NCBI RefSeq assembly: GCF_002080045.1
Contig: NZ_MUIN01000014.1
Coordinates: 447-64,446, forward strand
Origin: Pseudomonas sp. Bc-h
GTDB taxonomy: Bacteria; Pseudomonadota; Gammaproteobacteria; Pseudomonadales; Pseudomonadaceae
Direction: 5' to 3'
DNA length: 64,000 nucleotides
Every line of letters starts with the position of its first letter. Position 1 is the first letter of the stretch. A program made the translations under genes and the position numbers. The notes beneath the pieces were generated by a model. It had not been told where the DNA came from. It saw only the letters and a list, made by a program, of their open reading frames with translations, and made no database searches. Below are positions 49,861 to 58,661 of this stretch, in pieces.

Positions 49861-52015
49861 TGACCCAAGTTACGCGTTGCGCAATCGGCTTTTCGTCGAG
49901 CAGTTGCCACCCTTGCTGCTCGCAGTGGCGCTGCCGCAAAGAATCAAAGACAAAGACAGGGACAAATACAAGAAAGACGAGGAGGGCCCTCTGAGCGCCA
50001 AGGCGTTCGAGTTCATTTCCCAAGTGGTCGATATGCCGGACAGCGCCGCCCGGGAACCGATTGATGGCACCCATGTAATCCTCAGCCCACTGCAACTGGT
50101 GGCCGATGCGGGCATGGCACCGGACAGGGTAACGGGGGTGCACCTGATTTGCCCGTCTGATTGCGCAGCGGGACCCGTGGTGCTCTACGCGATGTATCAC
50201 CCGGAATTCACGTTCCGTGAATACGAAAATGAGCAAGCGCTGATGGACGGGATCCGCGGCGACGAGTCCTTGCAGCGAATGCTTTTGCAGCGCCTTGAAC
50301 CGCAAGCGCGCCGACGCTACGCCTACGGCGGATTCAACGAGCCGCACGTGCCATTTTATACCCAGGGTTTCGCGGTAACCCGACGCAAGCCGGGGCCGGT
50401 CACCGTAGCGCTTGCAGAGGTCACGGGCGATGCGCTGCAGTTTCTGTTCCAGGACACCCTCAGATTGCTGCTCGACATGGGTGTTGACAATACGGTGACC
50501 AATGATCAGGTCGATTGGGCAGGGCGCGCTTTTCTGGCGACATTGGGCGTTCAGCAGGCGTTGACTCTGTTGCCGGGCAAACTGGCAACGCTGATGACCC
50601 TATGGCAGAGCGAGTCTCTGTTCAGTGCCTCGGTAGCGTCGGTCTCGCACCATCGCTGGGGGGAGGGACTTTCCGAGTTCTCCGCAGCGCTGGGGGTCCT
50701 GATCACGGCCCGGCAGCAGACCATTGAGGAGCCGGTGTCGGGTGAGCCGGAAGGCGCGGGACCGGGTGACTTCGGAAATGAAGATGAAGAGCCATCGGCA
50801 ACTTTTTCCTGGCGCAATACAACCCTGAATGCCGAACAGCGCTCCAGACTACAGCGCCTTGAGGCAAAAGGCGTCGCCATCGCCGAGATGCACCACGACG
50901 GTTTTCTCAACCAATACGTGGATCAGGCTGGCGTACGCTACGCAGTGGTGGAGGGCAAGGTCTACCAGGTCAGCGAAGATAAAGAGAACGGATTCTGGAG
51001 CATTGTCGGTGCGCACGGAGCGCCAGGTCCCAAGCTTGTGGCCGATGAGAAGCAGCGTTGGCGAATGGATCTGTCCCTGCGATTAAGGGGCGGGGGCCCT
51101 GTCGCCAGCAAATACCATGCAGTGCGCGCCGAATACAGTGCAGATGATGTGATGATTATCGAAGCCAGCGGTATGCCAGCCATTCGGCCGAAGTATCCCG
51201 ACAAGGCAAGGCGCATAGCTGAGGCTCATCGTCAGGCCGAGCATTACCTTCAAAACTGTCTGGATAACCTCAACGTCCACCAGCGGGGCAAGGCCCTTGA
51301 CGCACGGGTGACAGGGATCATTGGAGACTTCTTCGGCACTGCGCGGCCACGTCGAGATTTGCTGGTCAAAACCGAACGAACCATACGGACTTTGTACGAT
51401 GCGATCTCGGATATTTCGCTGAAGCCTTTTACATCTCCCCGTTTCGTCGTTGGCATCAATAAGGCAGCGTATAGCGATGTGACGGCGTTCGTGATCAAGG
51501 CAGATCCGAAAAAACGCATATTTCTGACGGACCTGTTCTTCAAAGCGCCGAATTATCAGCTCACCCCCAAGGCAGTTAGCAGCGGATTCGTAGCCCCAAG
51601 GCACTTTCGCGCTGCGAACCTGATCCACGAGTTGTCGCATCTGGTCCTCGATACCCATGACATCGCGTATCTGGAGTCGATGGCGCCGTATCCGGATCTG
51701 CTGCGGGCGGATACCCCCTCCAACGCCTCGGTGCAGAGTCACATCCAGCTATTGCATCGTGCGCGGTTGTCCCCTCACGGCCCCCGACGTGAGCTTTTTA
51801 CCCTTACGGAAAACGGCGTGCGAAGAGATATCACCCACGCCGACGAGCGTGGCCTCGAGACGATCTTTCGCATCACCCAGACGAGTGACCTGAGAGACGC
51901 GCGAGACGAGTTCATGACCGACGTCAAGAAACGCAGCGAGGTCATGCTCAGCAATGCCGACTCTGTTGCCTTGCTCGCCGTACGCCTGGGACGATACAAC
52001 TACTCAGTGCCATAA
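49859..52015 (+). CDS. Giant toxin-like protein 2, C-terminal part with aspzincin-type motif
   Basis: The continuation of the preceding gene in the +1 frame, 718 residues when counted from GAT 49859. The joined product would be 1,772 residues, the size of its paralogues (1,768 and 1,766). Alone, a TTG at 49877 is the only nearby start and has no Shine-Dalgarno. It contains the YAVVEGKVYQVSEDKENGFW segment, HELSH with the His at codon 51626-51628, THDIAY, APYPDLL and a C-terminal NADSVALLAVRLGR. The metalloprotease ligands are intact and the rest of the frame is open, so the break is recent or is bypassed. Confidence 0.75.
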   Translation, partial: DDPSYALRNRLFVEQLPPLLLAVALPQRIKDKDRDKYKKDEEGPLSAKAFEFISQVVDMPDSAAREPIDGTHVILSPLQLVADAGMAPDRVTGVHLICPSDCAAGPVVLYAMYHPEFTFREYENEQALMDGIRGDESLQRMLLQRLEPQARRRYAYGGFNEPHVPFYTQGFAVTRRKPGPVTVALAEVTGDALQFLFQDTLRLLLDMGVDNTVTNDQVDWAGRAFLATLGVQQALTLLPGKLATLMTLWQSESLFSASVASVSHHRWGEGLSEFSAALGVLITARQQTIEEPVSGEPEGAGPGDFGNEDEEPSATFSWRNTTLNAEQRSRLQRLEAKGVAIAEMHHDGFLNQYVDQAGVRYAVVEGKVYQVSEDKENGFWSIVGAHGAPGPKLVADEKQRWRMDLSLRLRGGGPVASKYHAVRAEYSADDVMIIEASGMPAIRPKYPDKARRIAEAHRQAEHYLQNCLDNLNVHQRGKALDARVTGIIGDFFGTARPRRDLLVKTERTIRTLYDAISDISLKPFTSPRFVVGINKAAYSDVTAFVIKADPKKRIFLTDLFFKAPNYQLTPKAVSSGFVAPRHFRAANLIHELSHLVLDTHDIAYLESMAPYPDLLRADTPSNASVQSHIQLLHRARLSPHGPRRELFTLTENGVRRDITHADERGLETIFRITQTSDLRDARDEFMTDVKKRSEVMLSNADSVALLAVRLGRYNYSVP

Positions 52016-52055
52016 CCCGAGATCTTTGACGTCGCTGCAGAGCGGCAGCGGCGTC

Positions 52056-52184
52056 AGTGAATCCGAAATTCAAGTGTATGTGGGCAGCGTTATGTAACGC
52101 AGACGACAGACCGCTTGGCTCTACGCTCCTTGTCAACATTGCCCTGCCTGTCGGGGCCGGGCAGACCATGACCAAGGAGCTCTC
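52056..52184 (+). promoter_or_regulatory. Conserved 5' leader of giant gene 3, Shine-Dalgarno-pairing
   Basis: Contains AGTGAATCCGAAATT (52056-52070) and the perfect palindrome GCGTTA-TG-TAACGC at 52087-52100. GCTCCTTG at 52125-52132 is perfectly complementary to CAAGGAGC at 52173-52180, the Shine-Dalgarno. An inner CTGCC/GGCAG stem lies between them. Same layout as leaders 1 and 2. Confidence 0.6.
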
Positions 52185-55100
52185 ATGTCCATTGCAACCC
52201 TTTCATACTTTCACAGCGGCCAACTCAGGCAGCGCTATATCAATGAACTCGATGCAGCGCGACAGGAGGGGCGTGTTCACGCCGATGATGACCTGTGGCT
52301 GAAACGCGTCACCCTCTTGTCGAGTGCTGCCGACCCGGATTCTGTAAGGGTTGAGCACCTTACCGGCAATGAGTCCCTCCAGCCTTCAGAGCTCGCGGCA
52401 GCGCTGGCTGTCAGCCGTCCGCTGGTCGAGGGCTCGCGGTCTTACCTGTTCACGCTGGCCAACGGGTTCGAGATGTTCTCGGATCGGCAGGCACTGACAG
52501 CATCAGTTCGGGCAAGGTTTGGCGAGGGAAACGCCACTGTGTCGTTTGAAGAAAAACAGATCGAAGGTGACCCATTCCAGTCGCAGATGCTGGCGATCAT
52601 CGACCAGCAGGTTCAGCTCGTGGGGACGCTGACTGACCAACTGAAACGGATCCCGTCGCTGTTCGAGGCCTCCACTGCTTCCCTCGCGAGGCAGATGCGC
52701 AAGACCTTGCCGGAGTATCGGGTGGATCCCGGAACTCATTTGCTGCAGATCGTCGGTGAGGCAAAAGGCGACGTCGAATCCGCATTGGTGACTCAAACCC
52801 TGGCGTCGGCCGCTCTAGACGAATTTTGCAACGTGCAGATCGAGGAGGGCTTCGAGCGGCGTTTTCTGGATAACGAAGGCAATCCGGTCAGTGCTGACGA
52901 CGCACGATTGTTTGCGCGGGCACTACGCAAGGCGGCAGAGGGAGTCGCAGGACGCTACGCAGAGTTGCTCGCCGACTTCTGGGGTTCCAGCGGGGGCGGT
53001 GAATTATCGCGCCGTGACCTCGCCGTCAAGACGCTGCTCAACGGGCTGCGCAGCGATATCTATTGCCACCGTGACAGTGGCAAATTCGATTCGCAGTGGC
53101 TAAAACGGCTACTGACGTTGGTGCAAGCGGATTCGGATGATCTGGCGCAGGGCAGCCGGCCGCGTTGCGAAAGCCTGAGCATCATGATCGGCGATAGCGA
53201 CTGGTATCCACTGGCGGCAACGTTCGTGGTGCGAACCGGAGCCGACGACGATCATTCGTTGCTCTGGTTTTCCCCGAACCACACCCTGACCCTGTTCAAG
53301 GATGCCTCCACGCTGAGCGCGCTTTTCGCAACCGAGGCAGGCAAGAATCAGATTCGTCCGCTGCTGGCGCTGGAAGATCAGGCCGTGCTGCAGCAAGAAG
53401 GGGTGATGCGGGTCAGTCTGAAGCCGATCGACGGACCTCTGTTCGCCAACCGGGTCGACTCCATCATCGAATTGCAACAAAGCAATCTTGCCTATGTGAT
53501 GGGCTTGTCGCCTGTTCCTCGAGAGGCGAGCGCGAGGATCGACGATGCGCTCGACATTCGTCAGCTTCTCGACCCTCGGCAGCTGCAACTCACGGCTGGA
53601 CGCTGGCGCCGGGATGCGCCGTTCGAATTTCATGAGGTGTGGCTCAAGTCTCCCGCGGGCGAAGCGGTTCGGTCGGCGACAGCGAGCGAGGAGGGCCAGC
53701 AGGACGACGCGGCTCGTCACGTCCCCTTGAAGATGACGTTGTCCGCTGCCTGGAAGGACCTGGCGCAAGACTTCTATTCCAGATTCGACCGTTTGCAAGG
53801 GCTGGACAATGCGCTGCTCGATCATGCACAGCAAGCGTTGCAACGATACATCTGTGTATGGCCGGGTGGTGCGGCAAGAACCAGCGACATCGAGGTGAGT
53901 TGGGTCGAGTCTGTTTCGGACGATCTTTTCAGCGTTGAGACCTACGCCGTACCGACGGCTCCGGGGCAGGCGAGGGTTACGATGAAACTGACCTCATTCC
54001 TGCTTGAGGCCCTCAGTGGCCATCGGTCGAGGCACCTGGCAGCAGATGCGCAGATTCTGTACCAGTCCTGGACAGTCCGGGGAGATATATCCCTCAGCGT
54101 TTTCAACCATATGCTGGACAAGGTCGGCAGGTCTTTCACCGATCATTACATCGAACACTTTCGGCAATCGAGGGGCGGTGTTCAACGGCAGGGCGACAGA
54201 CAGGTAAAACCGCACGCAGAAGCATTTGAGTTGCGACAGGATGCGATGCGTCTGTTCCTGACTCTGGCGAAAAGGCATGCCAGTACTGATGCACCGGCCG
54301 TCATGCTGGTTGAGCAGGTGTTGGATCGCCCCGTACGCGCATTGAGGGCGAACTTCGGTTTGTCCATGACTGAAGCATCCCTGGTTTCGGTGTTGTGGAA
54401 CGACAATGCGTCAGCCGTGTTCTGCGACACCCTGGCAGTGACGCAGCCCCACGATCAGAACAGCCCTGTGGTGCTCTGGAACGGTGAGAGGGGCTGGCGA
54501 CAGTTTGCGTCCCAGGAGCAGATGAAACAGGTGTTGCTGCGCGAGCTGCAACACACTCACCCCGAGCGCTGGCTCAAACGGTTGGGGGAGCGAGACAGCA
54601 GGTTGCTGCGTGCTCGCCTGCTGGAAGCGTCTGGCAATGAAATACGGATCGAGCTGGAAAGGATCGATGGTCACGCCATCGAAAGGCTCCAGGAGATTAT
54701 TTTCGAACGCCGCGAACAGGATCTGCGGCAACTCGCCAGCTTCGCCTCGCGTTGTCGTCTCGAGGCGGGTCTTTTTCAGCGACTGGCAGGTGAATTCGAA
54801 GCTGATCGGCAGCTCTCGGGTGTGATCGGCAGATTGTCCGTGAGGATTTCGAATCGGCTCTTCGAAGAAAAAATGCCGGCATGGATAAAAACTGCAAGCG
54901 TTCCCGACCTGAAGCGTTTTTATCAGATCCTTCGACGTCTCTACCTGGCACATGAAGATGGCAAGAACTTTTTGTTCGGTCTCCCCACATTAAAGGCCTA
55001 TGCGCGCGAGCAACTGATGAGAAAACTGGAGGAGGATCACAGCGGTCAGTTGCTTGATCCCGACCAGATACACGTTCATCTACGCCACGACCTGACGTCA

Positions 55101-57485
55101 CCCCCACCGGGTCCCGGTGCTCTGGGCCTGGGCAGCACGGGGGAGTACTACACTGAGTCATTGACTGACTATGCGATCAATCGGTTTTCGGATAAACCAT
55201 TCGGGACCCTGGGATTTTCCTCGATAGATTACCCGCAAGTGGCGACCGAATTGACCGAAAACGGTGTTGTGTCCCTGGTCAGAGGTCTGGATGTGGCAGC
55301 GGCTCACGCCTCGATGCTGCGGGAGGCATTTTCACCGCAAGCTGCCAATTATGGGGAGAGAGTCCGACTTTTCAGCGCCCAATTGCCGCCGAGACTATTG
55401 GTGGAAGCCTTGCCGAAACGACTTCAGAACGAGTTGACCGAGCAGGCGTACGACTTTATTTCAGCAATAGTCGAGATGCCCGATGCCACTGCCCGCCGTC
55501 CGGTAAAGGGTGTTCAGGTGATGCTTAGCCCGTTGCAACTTCGTATCGGCGGTCGACCCGAACTGCATGCGATCCCAGGGGTTCACCTGATTTGCCCCGC
55601 GGTTGAGGAAGGGCCGATTGTTGTGTTGGTGATGTACCACCCCGACCTGATATTTCTCGAGTACTCCAGTCGACGAGAGCTGCTGAAGGACCTTCGCAAC
55701 AATCGTGCATTGCAGAAAATGCTCGCGGCACGGCTGGAAACGCATGTTCGTGCGCACAGCATCCCACCGCCGGGCGATATTGGCGAGACAGTCGAGGGGC
55801 TCATGCATATCTCGCAAGCGTTATTCAATACGCCCAAACCGGTGACCTTTGAGATCAAGGAAGTCAAAGGTAATGCGCTGTCGTTTCTGCTACAGGACAC
55901 CGTCGACATTTTGCTGCATGTCGAGGCGTCCAGCGTAACGACTAACGAGCAGGATGATCAGGCAAGCCACGGCTTTTTGATGTCCCTCTTCCAGCAGCAG
56001 TTGCTGGCCCTCGCGCCAGGTCGGCTTGGAGTTTCGGTAGGGGCCTGGCAGGCCCGCTACCAGATCAGTGACGGCGTGGACGCGACGATCGGGCATAAGT
56101 GGGGTGAGGCACTGGCAGACTTCACTGCGGCGCTGGGTCTTCTAACGACCTTTGGGCCGCTGGGAAACGCAAACCACTCGCTCAAACAAGAGTCGGTTGA
56201 AAAGTCGGGTGGCGACTTGTCTTCGTCTCCTTTGAGTGCGGATTCTGTCCTCCAGGCGTTCTCGCCCCCTCCCTTTTCCTGGCGCAATGCCTCTCTGAGT
56301 CCCGAGCAACGTATGCGTTTGCAAGCACTGGAGGCGCAGGGTGTGGCGTTGAGCGAGATGCGATATGACGACGAGCTCAAGCTATACATCGGCAACGACA
56401 GTTCAAAATACGCGATGGTAGATGGAAAGGTATATCAGGTCCGGGAATCGGGTGATGGCACTCGGATTATCGTCGGGCCGGGAGGCACCAAAGGCCCGAA
56501 ACTGAGGTATGACAGTCAAGGGAAATGGGAGCTCGACCTGAGTCTGCGTCTCAAAGGCGGGGTGGGTGCAGACTTGCTTGCCGCGGAGGAAGTTGAATCT
56601 CAAAGCAGGGCCGCGAAACAGCTGATCGTTGAAGTCAGCGGCATGAAAGATATCCGTCTCAGATATCCCGCACATGCCGAGGAGATCGAGGCGGCGCACC
56701 ATAATGCCACCCTTTGTTTGAGAAACAGTTTGAGCAACCTTAATGCGCATCAACGCGGGCGCGTTGTGGACCCTGGCGTCATGGATATCATTGGCAGCTT
56801 CTTCGGTACCTCCATTCCTGACCAAGAGCTGCTGAAGGAAATTCGTGTATCGATTGAACGCTTGCTCGACGCTTTGCTGGATGATTCGCTGAATCCCGCA
56901 AATTCGACGCGCTTCATAGTGGCGACGAATCGGCTGGGGAGTGATGCGGTTGCTCTGGTCGATCCGAAGGACCCGTTGGACCGTATATACCTGACGGAAA
57001 AATTTTTTAACCCACGGCCCTATACTCTCAAGCCGCAAGCCGAGGGGTTTGATCAGCACACGCATTTCCGGGCTGCAACGCTGATCCACGAACTGTCGCA
57101 CCTTGTGCTGAAAACCGAAGATATGGCTTATGTGGAGAGCGCAGCGCCTTATCCGGATCTGTTGCCGACGACCCCTGCCTACAAGCTGAGAATCAAGGAC
57201 GCGCTCATGCGCACGCAGAATGGCGGATTGTCTCACCTGACTCCCAGAGACGAACTGTTCATGGTCCCTGATGAAAACGGGCATCCCCGTGATGCTGTGG
57301 ACGAGGACGAGGTTGGCGTCAGTGAGTTTCTGAAGCTCACCCGAACGACGAGCCTGGCCGAAGCCCGCCGAGTATTCCTCTCCGACCCGCACCTGCGCAG
57401 CAGCGTCATGCTCAAGAATGCCGACTCGCTGACATTGCTGATCATGAAACTGGGACGAAATGACAATGCGCCGCCGAACCCATGA
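52185..57485 (+). CDS. Giant toxin-like protein 3 with C-terminal aspzincin-type metalloprotease motif
   Basis: A 1,766-residue intact paralogue. The start MSIATLSYFHSGQLRQRYIN follows CAAGGAGC. The region at residues ~230-290 (YAELLADFWGSSGGGELSRR then DLAVKTLLNGLRSDIY) has the FW...RRDLAV pattern seen in all three and in dermonecrotic-toxin-like (DUF6543-type) proteins. The C-terminus has HELSH (1635-1639), TEDMAY with Asp 1646, APYPDLL, and KNADSLTLLIMKLGR. No signal peptide, no PAAR, Rhs or VgrG-like segment was seen, so the export route is unknown. Function as a secreted protease toxin is inferred from motif and family resemblance. Confidence 0.7.
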   Translation: MSIATLSYFHSGQLRQRYINELDAARQEGRVHADDDLWLKRVTLLSSAADPDSVRVEHLTGNESLQPSELAAALAVSRPLVEGSRSYLFTLANGFEMFSDRQALTASVRARFGEGNATVSFEEKQIEGDPFQSQMLAIIDQQVQLVGTLTDQLKRIPSLFEASTASLARQMRKTLPEYRVDPGTHLLQIVGEAKGDVESALVTQTLASAALDEFCNVQIEEGFERRFLDNEGNPVSADDARLFARALRKAAEGVAGRYAELLADFWGSSGGGELSRRDLAVKTLLNGLRSDIYCHRDSGKFDSQWLKRLLTLVQADSDDLAQGSRPRCESLSIMIGDSDWYPLAATFVVRTGADDDHSLLWFSPNHTLTLFKDASTLSALFATEAGKNQIRPLLALEDQAVLQQEGVMRVSLKPIDGPLFANRVDSIIELQQSNLAYVMGLSPVPREASARIDDALDIRQLLDPRQLQLTAGRWRRDAPFEFHEVWLKSPAGEAVRSATASEEGQQDDAARHVPLKMTLSAAWKDLAQDFYSRFDRLQGLDNALLDHAQQALQRYICVWPGGAARTSDIEVSWVESVSDDLFSVETYAVPTAPGQARVTMKLTSFLLEALSGHRSRHLAADAQILYQSWTVRGDISLSVFNHMLDKVGRSFTDHYIEHFRQSRGGVQRQGDRQVKPHAEAFELRQDAMRLFLTLAKRHASTDAPAVMLVEQVLDRPVRALRANFGLSMTEASLVSVLWNDNASAVFCDTLAVTQPHDQNSPVVLWNGERGWRQFASQEQMKQVLLRELQHTHPERWLKRLGERDSRLLRARLLEASGNEIRIELERIDGHAIERLQEIIFERREQDLRQLASFASRCRLEAGLFQRLAGEFEADRQLSGVIGRLSVRISNRLFEEKMPAWIKTASVPDLKRFYQILRRLYLAHEDGKNFLFGLPTLKAYAREQLMRKLEEDHSGQLLDPDQIHVHLRHDLTSPPPGPGALGLGSTGEYYTESLTDYAINRFSDKPFGTLGFSSIDYPQVATELTENGVVSLVRGLDVAAAHASMLREAFSPQAANYGERVRLFSAQLPPRLLVEALPKRLQNELTEQAYDFISAIVEMPDATARRPVKGVQVMLSPLQLRIGGRPELHAIPGVHLICPAVEEGPIVVLVMYHPDLIFLEYSSRRELLKDLRNNRALQKMLAARLETHVRAHSIPPPGDIGETVEGLMHISQALFNTPKPVTFEIKEVKGNALSFLLQDTVDILLHVEASSVTTNEQDDQASHGFLMSLFQQQLLALAPGRLGVSVGAWQARYQISDGVDATIGHKWGEALADFTAALGLLTTFGPLGNANHSLKQESVEKSGGDLSSSPLSADSVLQAFSPPPFSWRNASLSPEQRMRLQALEAQGVALSEMRYDDELKLYIGNDSSKYAMVDGKVYQVRESGDGTRIIVGPGGTKGPKLRYDSQGKWELDLSLRLKGGVGADLLAAEEVESQSRAAKQLIVEVSGMKDIRLRYPAHAEEIEAAHHNATLCLRNSLSNLNAHQRGRVVDPGVMDIIGSFFGTSIPDQELLKEIRVSIERLLDALLDDSLNPANSTRFIVATNRLGSDAVALVDPKDPLDRIYLTEKFFNPRPYTLKPQAEGFDQHTHFRAATLIHELSHLVLKTEDMAYVESAAPYPDLLPTTPAYKLRIKDALMRTQNGGLSHLTPRDELFMVPDENGHPRDAVDEDEVGVSEFLKLTRTTSLAEARRVFLSDPHLRSSVMLKNADSLTLLIMKLGRNDNAPPNP

Positions 57486-57506
57486 CGAGCCCGGCGTCGT
57501 GGCTTT

Positions 57507-58658
57507 TTACAGCGCGTAATGCCGCAATTCGCGGGCGATCAGCAGACGCTGGATTTCGCTGGAGCCTTCGTAGATCTGGGTGATGCGCGCGTCCCGGTAA
57601 TATTTTTCCACCGGGTAGTCTTCCAGATAGCCGTAGCCGCCGTGGATCTGCACCGCCTTGGAACAGACCCACTCGGCCATCTCCGAAGCGAACAGCTTGG
57701 CCTGCGAGGCCTCCGACAGACAGGGCCTGCCCGCCGTGCGCAGTCGCGCGGCGTGCAGCACCATCAGCCGTGATGCGTTGATGCGGGTGTGCATGTCGGC
57801 CAGCAGATTGGAGACGCTTTGATGCTCGATGATCGGCTTGTCGAACTGCACCCGCTCCCGCGCATAAACCAGTGCGGCTTCGAACGCGGCGCGAGCGATG
57901 CCCAAGGCCTGGGCGGCGATGCCGATGCGACCGCCTTCCAGGCCCGAGAGGGCGATCGACAGGCCCTTGCCGCGCTCGCCCAACAGGCTGGACTCGGGGA
58001 TGCGGCAGTCGCTCAGGGTCACCGCGCAGGTGTCCGAGGCGCGAATGCCCATCTTGTGTTCCATGCGATCAACCGTGTAGCCGGGGTTGTCGGTGGGCAC
58101 GAGAAAAGCCGAAATGCCTTTCTTGCCTAGCTCAGGGTCGGTCACCGCAAAGACGATCGCCAGTTGCGCGCGTTTGCCGTTGCTGACGAACTGCTTGGCG
58201 CCGTTGAGCACCCATTCGCCGTTCTTCAATTCGGCGCGGGTGCGCAGATTATGGGCTTCGGAACCGGCCTGGGGCTCGGTCAGGCAGAAGCAGCCGATAG
58301 CCTTGCCGCTGGCGAGTTTTTCCAGCCATTGGGCTTTTTGTTCGTCGCTGCCGTAATTGAGTATCGGCCCGCAACCCACTGAGCTGTGTACGCTCATCAG
58401 CGTGCCGGTGGCGGCGTCACCGGCGGAGATTTCTTCCACCGCCAGCGCGTAGGCGACGTAGTCGATGTAGGTGCCGCCCCATTGTTCCGGGACGATCATC
58501 CCCAAGAGGCCGAGTTCGCCAAGCTTGTCGACGAGGGCATCATCGATCCATCCGGCCTTTTCCCAGGCTTGCGCGTGGGGGGCAATTTCGTTGCGGGCGA
58601 ATTCGCGAGCCATGTCGCGAATCATGATCTGTTCTTCGGTCAGTTCAAGGTCTTGCAT
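57507..58658 (-). CDS. Acyl-CoA dehydrogenase (short/branched-chain type)
   Basis: A 383-residue FAD enzyme introducing the alpha-beta double bond into acyl-CoA. Signatures: CFCLTEPQAGSEAHNLRTRA (substrate/FAD region near 125-144), VLNGAKQFVSNG, and the C-terminal QIHGGYGYLEDYPVEKYYRD. The catalytic Glu is expected in the segment before RDARITQIYEGSSEIQR. It lies 3 bases downstream of the 3-hydroxyisobutyryl-CoA hydrolase-like gene, so isobutyryl-CoA in valine breakdown is the likely substrate. It is convergent with the third giant gene, ending 21 bases from it. Confidence 0.9.
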   Translation of the reverse strand: MQDLELTEEQIMIRDMAREFARNEIAPHAQAWEKAGWIDDALVDKLGELGLLGMIVPEQWGGTYIDYVAYALAVEEISAGDAATGTLMSVHSSVGCGPILNYGSDEQKAQWLEKLASGKAIGCFCLTEPQAGSEAHNLRTRAELKNGEWVLNGAKQFVSNGKRAQLAIVFAVTDPELGKKGISAFLVPTDNPGYTVDRMEHKMGIRASDTCAVTLSDCRIPESSLLGERGKGLSIALSGLEGGRIGIAAQALGIARAAFEAALVYARERVQFDKPIIEHQSVSNLLADMHTRINASRLMVLHAARLRTAGRPCLSEASQAKLFASEMAEWVCSKAVQIHGGYGYLEDYPVEKYYRDARITQIYEGSSEIQRLLIARELRHYAL

Positions 58659-58661
58659 GGG

